This document shows positions 1-9,400 of a DNA stretch of 11,055 nucleotides, one piece after another; position 1 is the stretch's first letter, and each line of letters starts with the position of its first letter. Under the pieces are notes generated by a model. The model was not told the origin of the DNA. It did no database searches and saw only the letters and a program-made list of their open reading frames with translations. The DNA is taken from NCBI GenBank assembly GCA_946803715.1, contig CAMPET010000414.1, forward strand, positions 29,879 through 40,933, read 5' to 3'. Source of the DNA: Beroe ovata. Lineage: Eukaryota > Ctenophora > Nuda > Beroida > Beroidae. Position numbers and translations under genes: made by a program.

Positions 1-35
<35 letters not shown>
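1..35. repeat. (CA)n microsatellite
   Basis: Seventeen and a half CA units open the window; the tract is cut by the window edge. The rest of 36-314 is AT-rich and presumably HUWE1 intron. I see no coding segment, RNA gene or repeat in it. Confidence 0.95.
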
Positions 36-37
<2 letters not shown>

Positions 38-314
38 TTGCTGTTTTTGTACAACAGCTGAAGAATTGCGTTAACGATTGATTCTATAAGTTGTGGAGTG
101 TGGACGTTGTAAATGACTGTCAATTTTTCCGAGAAAATAATTTCACGAATACCTACTCGATTGAGCAATGAAATTTGATTCTCTGGAATACACCTAATTG
201 ATAACCCGATAAAAGCTCTGAAATCACGAAGGAATATTGTTATTGACCTTCATAATGAGAGTGTAAATTAACGTCATGAACTCTTCTCGAGTAAATTGAT
301 ACATGCAGTCTCAG

Positions 315-450
315 GACGTTTAACATCGGGACCGAAACATCGAGAACGGGTACGACCAACCGAGCGTCCATCGGGCCCATCTTCGCTTCCACAGCCCCAC
401 TTTTCCCACCAGTCAGTGGGATTGGGACTTACAACAATTTCAAGCATGAG
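315..450 (+). CDS. HUWE1: HUWE1 candidate coding exon (315-450)
   Basis: The segment lies between a GTCTCAG acceptor (ends 314) and a GAG|GTGAGA donor. Read with one leading base it is open for 45 codons ([14 protein letters not shown]..., ...GTYNNFKHE), Ser/Thr/Pro-rich and without a known motif. It ends in phase 0, which is what the next exon at 788 needs. The assignment rests on splice signals, an open frame and phase; I could not recognise the residues as a conserved HUWE1 block. The opposite strand is also open here but lacks supporting signals. Confidence 0.55.
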
Positions 451-3400
451 GTGAGATTGTGGGCTATTGACACCACACTTCACCGACCACAGTGCTTCTT
501 GACATCACTCTCCTTCATCCTTGACACCACTCTACTGACATCAGTACCACTTGACACCACTCTACTGACACCAATACCACTTGACACCACTCTACTGACG
601 NACTGACATCAGTACCACTTGACACCACTCTACTGAAACCAATACCACTTGACACCACTCAACTGACACCAATGCCACTTGACACCACTCTACTGACACC
701 AATACCACTTGACACCACTCAACTGACATCAGTGCCACTTGACACCACTCTACTGACATCAGTGCAACTTGACACCACTTATTCCAGGCGAAGAGGAGTG
801 CGCAGCTTCAGGAAGAAGTAAGGAAGGTTATCAAGAAGAAACCAGTTGAACATGAGGCTATCACTTGTCTCCTCGTGTTACTATTTATAGACGACTCTCT
901 GAGGTAGAGAAAAGTTGATTTTGAATTCGATGGCATAGAATTGTACGAAGAGTTGAAATTTCAACGAGAAGAGTTGAGCATAATCAAAAAGAAACTGAAA
1001 AAACTCCCACCATTTTCCTCCAGGCTGGCCACAACTCGACTACACAGAGTCCTCAGGAATCTGTGCTGTAACACCCAGTCACGGACCTGGGTACTCATCT
1101 CCCTCATTTCCATCATTCAGAAATGTACCGTGGTCAAAAAGGTAATATTTGGAACAACTTTTCTCCTCCCAAGTCGCAAGAATTCCTCCTTTATACTCAT
1201 TCCCTTAAAGCGTTGTGCTAAAAAACTTACATAAACCGTTGTGGTGGCCAAATTTGCCCGCACGACTTTCTCGGCGGCTCATATGTTTTTGAATCGAAAG
1301 TACATATTTATTCCAACTGGACATGAAAATTTCATCTTTTGACGTCCGTTTTATGATGTTATCAGTGATGTTGGAGGAAAAACAACATTTTTCCGAAGGT
1401 GTCAAAGTCGACACCTAATTTTGGTTGAAAAATGACCTGATTTTAAAATTTCACATAATCGACTTGAAAAAATTATGGGAATTTTTTTCGAAATATCCTT
1501 ATGCCCGTGGCAGGTCTTATTTTCTTCTGAAGTTATGAGAAAGTATCGAAAAAATGAAATTTTTGGTGCGGGCAAAAATTTATTGCACACCATGTCAAAA
1601 AGTTACGGGCAAATATGCCCATTCGGGCAAATCCACCCTACAAATTGCATGCGGGCATATTTGCCCACGACTCCATCTACTATTTTCCCCCAANACCGCA
1701 CCCACGGACGATGCGATGTTGATGACCGGCGAAGCGGTGGAGATTCCACTTTCCCCGAAATACGTCTTGTCACACTCCATGACCTTGAGATTTAGTCTCG
1801 TGATAGAGTAGATAATGTTAGCAACGCCGAGAGCAATTACAACGGTTACCACATCGTCATTAGCCATGATCGCTCCGTAACATGCTATCACCATGGCAGC
1901 TAGGACCGCTTCAACCATCCAAAACGGAAACCTGTCCATGAGGATCCACCCGATTGCCCGGCCCGCCAGATGGGCGCCCCCCGTGAGAAGAGCGACTATC
2001 AGGAAGTCAGCTCCCTGGACCGAACTCTCGCACCCCTCATCTCCCTGTCCATCCCTCTTGTGATTCATTCTGAGCAGGGCCGGGAGCAGGAGGATACTCC
2101 CAAACCCCTGCAGAACGTTGACAAAGTTCATGATGGACGCCCGGAGTATACGGCTGTGATGCTGCGTGACAATCACATCTCGTGTCGTTGGTGTTTCCTT
2201 GACGGCAGCGCGATGGCTGAGGGAGTTGGGGAATGGCGGGCTGCCCCATCTATCATAGCCACTTCTCTCCTCCTCCTCCTCCTCCTCCTGCTGTATAATG
2301 CCGTGCTTTGTTGTGGACACAGACCCGTATCTGTGAACCCCTCCCTCATCTGTCGTCAGAGACTCCCCTTCCCTCCCCTCTCCTCTCCTAACCTCAGCTT
2401 CCCTGTCCCATCCATCGTCAGTGGTTATGAAACAGTGGAGCATGATAATGGGAGGGATGAAAAGAGGAAGGGAGGTGAAGAGGATGAATATTCTCCAGCC
2501 TACGCTTCCTAAGAGCAGATAGCCGAGAATTGCGACCCATGCTCCCCCACCGGCGAAGAAAAAACTGTCGATAAACGTTCCTGAAAGATGTTTCGCCAGG
2601 GTTTCATCTATATTAAGTTCAAAGTAATATCATCAGGAATTGGATTTTTCAAGCGATTATTTGATAGGGAAGAGGGTTGATAGAAAATTCTCACCGGTCT
2701 GGTAAACCCTGTGACTTGACACGATGCCGGCAGTAAACACGTTGCTGGTGGAGATGTTCAGTCCGACACACCAGCCCACCCCGAGACGGGAGGCAAGGAG
2801 CAGTGGGTACTTATTGGGGACTAGGGAGCTCATGATTGTCGCGAATATTGAGATGTACAGCGATGCTAGGATCACCTTCCTTCGACCAATCCTGGGAGAG
2901 AGAGAGAGAGGGGGGGAGATTTTTAGTTCTGGAGGACATTTCGGGCTAGCTCATCAGGAAATCAGTGAAGTTTCCGATTTCTTTTTAGATGTAAGGGTTT
3001 GAAGTCGCAAGATGTATAACTCATCAGGAAAGCAAGATTGGCCCAAAATTCGATCGAGAATCAATTCCGCATCCAAAAATACATAGGAACCGGTAGTTTT
3101 TGTTCGAAATTCGAACAAAAAATTTCCTTTCAATTTCTGATCTCAGTATCTTTGAAAATTGAAGTGAATGATCCCACACTTTTATACTTTGTTTTCAGAG
3201 GTCTCTACTGGAGATTTAACTGCCACTTACGACACTAATTTTTGCCCGAATCATCTCTCCTACTGTCACTCTACAAGTATCAGCCCTCTTTACGATGACT
3301 TGGATTTCATACTCGCCGTGAAACCACGCCCAAATCACGATTTCAAACCTGTGGGAAGCAATACCTGCAAAAAAAACATGAAAATCACTGGGACACACCA

Positions 3401-6400
3401 ATGCCAAATTTTTTTGAGACGAGATGCTTGTAATACGTGTTTCTGGGCTATTTTTCGACGTAGAATCCGAACCTGACGGAATTTTCGGGCTATCTCATCG
3501 GAATATCGGTCAAAATTCTCTCCTCAGATATGGTGCTCCAATTCACGTGACGTGTAGGTAGCACCTCAGGAAAGCAAGATAGGGCCAAAATTCGATCGGG
3601 AATCGATTCAGCGTCCAAAAATACATGGGAATACATGATCTTTGCTTGCATGTGCGACAAAAAAATTTCTTCGAATTTCTGATCGGAGTATCGATAGAAA
3701 ATGAAGTGAGTGACTCCACACTTTTTTACTTCATTTTCGAAGGTCTCTAATGAAGTCTTTACCGGCACTTAGGACACTAATTTTCCACCAAATCATCTCT
3801 CCTACTATCACACTACAAATATCAATCCTCTTTACGATCATGTATAGCTCATACTCGCCGTGAAACCACGCCCAAATGACGATTTCTCTCCCTTGGGAAG
3901 CAAACAGTACAAAAACGCGAAAATCAATGGGACACACAAATAGGCCAAAATCAGTTCTGCACGTGACATACTGAAAAGTAGTGTTTCTGGCCTATTTTTT
4001 GACGTAGAATCCGAATTTGTCGGAATTTTCGGGCTATCTCATCGGGAAATCGGTCAAAATTTCAATTTCTCCTCAGATATGATGCTCCAATTCACGTGAC
4101 GTGTAGCACCTCAGGAAAGCAAGATAGGGCCAAAATGCAACCGGGAATCGATTTGCCCAGGATTCGATGGCATTTATATTAAAATCGGACATTAAATCTG
4201 TCTATCGTGAGGATAGAATTGAGATGAAAGTTTTGAAGAAAGGATTGTTGTACGAATAAGAGGCTGTGAATGTGTTATCATGTTACAGCCTGCTACCTGT
4301 TGGATATTGGTGTTGCGAATAGTGTGGCAGCCCCCAAGGAAAGGTAGAGAGCTATTCCCAGACAACCTTCTTGTACTGCTGTAGCACCCATCTCACAGGA
4401 CACAATCTGGGAGATATGGGGTCATGGGGATTTGATCATGGTGATGGATGATTGGATTGTTCCTTATGAGTTGTTCCTTATGAGTTGTTCCTTATAATTG
4501 TTCCTTATGAGTTGCATATTTTTGAAATGAACTACGCCATAATTCTGTAGGTATCTAATCACTCGTCAGGAGTCAGGGCTTCAAATAAACAATTATAGGA
4601 GAAACCTCAAACCATACGGCCTTCACTCGCTTTTAAAAGCATACAACTCTTTGTGTATCATGTCATGTAGTACCTGAGTAATGATTCCAGGTAAGTATAT
4701 CTCGACACTATCCCCAGTTTTAATGAGAGTGTTGATGGCAACGACCATCCTATCTTTACGGGTCCACACAGTGGTTGTCGTAGTGGTCGTCGTGGTCTCA
4801 CGACCATTGCTCTTCACATCAGGGGTCAACTCAGTGGTCTCTTCTGTAGCTGAATTTTCACTCTGTTCGTCGGTCATAATCAGGAAGTCCTGGTTTTCAG
4901 AGATGTTTCTGAATACAGAATAGGAAACCGTCGAATGGATCAATAAGTCGATATATGATAAACCGTGAGAAAGGACAACTTTTACTCAATCATCAATTTT
5001 AATACCTGATCTATTCTACTGATATTACAAAGAATAGTTTAATAGACAAAAAATGTTAGTGCTTCGCCCAATACAATACAATGCAACGTTTTAGTGGGAG
5101 AATATGAAGGACCGTCTGGCCTCTACCATGACAGATATCAGCAGGTGTTATAATCTGGGGGCGGGGGGCACCTGGCATAATATGGGAATAACTTAGTCAC
5201 GTTATCAGCTACTTTAAATTACCTAATCAACCTGACTATAAGAGAATTGGAAGAGAGCAATGGCAGAGTGAGTTCAGGTAAGACCCATATTACACGGGGT
5301 GTAAGACATGACTACTGTGGAATGTACAAGTTGTATGATTCTTATCAGATAAGATCCAGCTAAATCAGAACATCAAATGTATAATTACCAATTCCACGCT
5401 TATATTTCAATAGAAAATATACAAGAGAATATTAGTATTAATTCGATTAACGTTTGACATGGCACACCATCATAATTGAGTTAATTGAGCGGTAATGTTC
5501 TAATTCTCTGAATAGACGAAGCTTATTAAGAAGAGACTGTTCTATCTAATCAAACTTTTGAGTCAACCAAAGATGAATGGGGGCCCCCCATTCATCTTTG
5601 GTTGACTCAATAGTTTGGGGGGGATTTCTATGTTTGGATACACAGATTTAAGCCACGACTTCTATAATAGCCGTGCCAAATGTGGTTCGATTGCGAAACA
5701 CAACCATGGTCCCAAAGTCTGTACGATGATTAAATGCGGCCTCAATCAATACTAAATCTGTCGAAGCCATCAAACAATTCTACCGCCATGAATTCTACAA
5801 AATGAATGATACATACGAACAGACACTTCAGTACTGTTAGCTGTATAATATAGAATTGCTCATTGGAAACTTCGTCGTATCGAATTTCCTCTCCAAAAAT
5901 CCTCCTTCTCTGTTCAAATATATTCATAAATGTCGTGATAAATGATAAATTCAAGGAAATACCTTTCCCGCAGGAAGTTATACTGATTCACCCACAAGCA
6001 AGTGTGCTGGTGTGTCGTCGAGTGCTCGATTTGCTGGTCGCGCTTGGACGATACTTCCCTGGGCATTTCCTGAGCAAAAGTGTGATAGAATCGGGGCTGA
6101 AATACAGCCACGTTGACAACCAGGATAAGAAGGTCGGAAAACGCCTTTTTCTTGGAATTATAAGTAGCATTTTCTCTGAAATTCACTCAGAATTCCCCCC
6201 TCTCTCATAAACTTACCCAATATATATTCCAGGCACCGCAAGCAGAGCTGATGACTAGTGGAATTGCACTGACCGACTTCTGGGATTTCCTGCTCAGTTC
6301 AGATAACGGTTAGTCCGTCCAACAATGCGAATATTCATTGTTATATTACATCAGCCGTGATTAAGTAGAAAATGATTGTCGGAAGCAATGCGAATATTCA

Positions 6401-9400
6401 TTGTCGGCAAGATTGTCATTTGTCGGATTGACATGACGTTTCTCGTTCTACATGGGATACGCTCAATCAAATCTCAATGATATTTGATATATTTGATCAT
6501 CATTCGTGAGAAAGATGGCTCACATCCTTCTATAATGTCAGTTAAAGGTAGAGTTCCATCTGGTAAATCCACGAAGCTCAACTCTCCATCCCCCTTCCTC
6601 TCGTGCCCCATGGGTCAGCTTATGGTGCTCCTTGACCATCCCGTTATCAGGAACAATCAGACTCTAATTGACAGGTGAAAATACAACGTGATGCCGTGTT
6701 TTCCTTGAATTGAAGTGAAGTGCAAAATGATGGGTCGATTCTCTGCAGCGATAGCACTCACCCTAATTTTTGCATAGTGAAAGTGAAATGAAATGAAAAA
6801 AAACGTAATTTCCTCTCTATATTGTAGAGAACCATGATAGTGGAGATCATTGAGTTAACACGGTCACGTGACGTAATATACCTCCCCTCCTCAGATCACG
6901 TGAGATCACGTGACATAATACTTCCCCTCCTCAGATCACGTGAGATCACGTGACGTAATACCTCCCCTCCTCAGATCACGTGAGGTCACGTGACATAATA
7001 CCTCCCCTCCTCAGACTTCTCCGACTTCTCTCGTCCATCGCTCATGCACTCGCTGAACAGACATCCGATAAGAAGGAAGAGAAGAAGGGGAAGGGAGTGG
7101 ATACCCTCCCACCCGACTGCCCGGAGAATAGCATCGAGAAACAGCATCTCCAACTCGTGACTAATATCCTAACAACCGGAGCTTGTAGTGAGGTAACCGA
7201 GAGTCAGTGCTATTTTTCTAACAATTGGGGGAGGAGGGAATCATGTTCTTTTCGATTGTAATCACTAAAATTTCTCTACTTCTTTTGATATCTGAGTTTC
7301 ATTGCCCACCTTTTATAAACCATCGGAAACTCATCCATTCCCGAATTGATTATTCGCTCCTAAACCTCATCATCATCTGAGTCTTATAAATATCCAAAAT
7401 ATCATCTCTCTGATCCTCATACCCCACTCTCAGGAAGGATTGGAGGACGGAACTTCTCTTCTCCTACAACTGTCCAAGGTGAACTCGCGTCTTAGGGACA
7501 TGACTCTGTCTCTCATGCTGACAGGACTCCAAGCTGTAGCCACTGATCTACAACAACAGGTAGGGAGTGAGTGTGGAGAATTCTTTAAACACTGAGTTTT
7601 TTGGATCGAGTGTTTCAGATATATGTTGCAAAGAGCAATTATTTATAGGGCTGCTCCAATAGATATATCGTTTCATGCGTGATTCATTTTATACGTCATT
7701 CGTGACTCACGAATCATGAGTTTCAATGATCAATCTCCAGATCAAAGAACTGTTGGAAGAACTAAAGGAAGAACATCTGAAGAACCCCCACAAGAAGCAA
7801 AAGAAAGACACCTCCAAGAAGAAAGCAATGACTCTCCAGCCTAACAAGGCATCCCTCAAAACACCGCATCGAGATCTTCATCTACCGGCCATGTCGAATC
7901 TCACCAAGAAGAATAGCAGTCAAGCATACTTCTTGAGAATACTCAAGGTAAAAGAAAGGGTTGAAATTTTGAATTCCCTTTCCTGACACCAACCGTTTTC
8001 ACATTTTCTTGAATATAGCTTATCTTCTCTTAACGGAAATGTATTTCGATATTCAGGTTGTGATAGCTGTGAGAGAGGTTACAATCAAGAGTATCGAGGC
8101 GGAGAAGGAGAAACTGAAAAAGGAAAAGGAAGCACAGAAGAAGGAAGAGAAAGAGAAGAGAAGGAAGGAGAGGGAGGAAAAGAAGAAGAACAAAGGAGAA
8201 GAAGAGGAAGATGACGACGAGCCTGATACTGATGAAGATGATGAGGATATGAAGACGGACGAAATTGAAGATAGTGAGTATCTATTACACTTTCGACGCA
8301 TCGGCACAACCCAGTAACCCACTCTAACCACACCCATATTGATGATTTTCAGTGACACAAATCACTATTTCCGCACCCATATTCTGAAACAACATCCTCA
8401 TCTCTTCAGAAACTGGCGGACTGGGACCACTCTCCGAACAACTCAAGGTATCCCAACTCTGGACCACGCTGGGTGACTGTCTCACCGAGTTGGGAGCCAG
8501 CAACGACACCCATGCAGTTCTCGTTCTACAACCGGCGGTTGAGGCATTTTTCCACGTTCACGGTCTCGATAGCACCGCTGACAAGGCGGTTAATCGCCGG
8601 GGACGAAACACGTCCGGGTCGCTAGATCTGCTTGCGGAGAGCCCAGCCCCCCAGAGCATGGAACCCGTGGATAGTGTCAGTTCGCTTGGTTCGGGTGGTG
8701 CGGGCAGCTCACTCCCCACCATTACCTCGGACATGTCGCTCGATACTCGGAAATTCATCACATTCGCCGAGCAGCACAGAGTGGTGCTAAACCAGATCTT
8801 GAGGCAGAGTACCACGCCCCTCAGCGACGGCCCGTTCCAAGTGTTGGTCAACCACACGAGGGTCCTCGATTTCGATGTCAAGAGACGGTATTTCCGACAA
8901 GAGTTGGACAAGATAGAGGAGACAAACAGGAGGGAGGATATCGCAATCCGTGTGAAGAGGGAGCACGTGTTTGAGGAAAGTTTCCGGGAGCTACATCGTC
9001 GAAGTCCGGAGGAGTTGAAGAGTCGGTTGTACGTGATATTTGAGGGGGAAGAGGGTCAGGACGCGGGCGGGCTGCTGCGGGAATGGTATCAGATCATAGC
9101 CCGGGAAATTTTCAACCCGCACTACGCCCTCTTTACAACCACCCCCGGCGATAAGGTCACGTATGTGTGCAACAGTTTCAGTCACTACAACCCCAATCAT
9201 CTGGATTACTTCAAGTTTGTGGGTCGTGTGATTGCCAAGGCGATCTATGATAACAAACATCTGGACTGTTACTTTTCGAGATCGTTCTACAAGCACATTC
9301 TCGGACAGGTACTTGCAAACATGTGATGACAATTGATTTGTTTTTAACTTAGTCGATGTTTCTGTTTATATGTTATGAAATGCAATAACTTGAACTATAA

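Noticed and set aside
274-483. - strand open frame with WWEKWGCG...RTRSRCF, resembling a thrombospondin type 1 repeat
   Set aside because: The Cys spacing does not fit a thrombospondin repeat, and the + strand of the same DNA has an acceptor, an open frame and a strong donor in the correct phase for HUWE1.
521-780. Array of 30-bp units considered as CRISPR-like
   Set aside because: No distinct spacers: units are contiguous and nearly identical, and the host is eukaryotic.
1595-1693. Continuation of the transporter frame past the N to a stop at 1595
   Set aside because: It reads through the GGGCAAATATGCCC repeat ([11 protein letters not shown]...) and has no MFS TM12 character; the N is a break.
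1970-2512. Long + strand open frame of 180 codons
   Set aside because: It is the antisense shadow of transporter exon 4; its Leu run is the complement of the GAG repeat, and its content is low-complexity.
3038-3937. Short open frames on both strands within the 543-bp repeats
   Set aside because: They are not preserved between the repeat copies, so they are not coding.
5221-5281. Possible + strand exon ending at a consensus donor (TTCAG|GTAAGA)
   Set aside because: No clear acceptor and no HUWE1-like residues; it cannot supply the missing block.
5863-6210. Full 115-codon + strand frame as one exon with its own ATG
   Set aside because: The part before 5974 has no family similarity and is preceded by intron-like DNA; CCCGCAG at 5973 is a good acceptor right before the conserved block.
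8053-8358. - strand open frames rich in Ser/Phe/Leu
   Set aside because: Complement of the Lys/Glu-rich HUWE1 exon; purely compositional.
8558-9332. - strand open frames opposite the HECT exons
   Set aside because: Shadows of strongly conserved + strand HUWE1 coding sequence.
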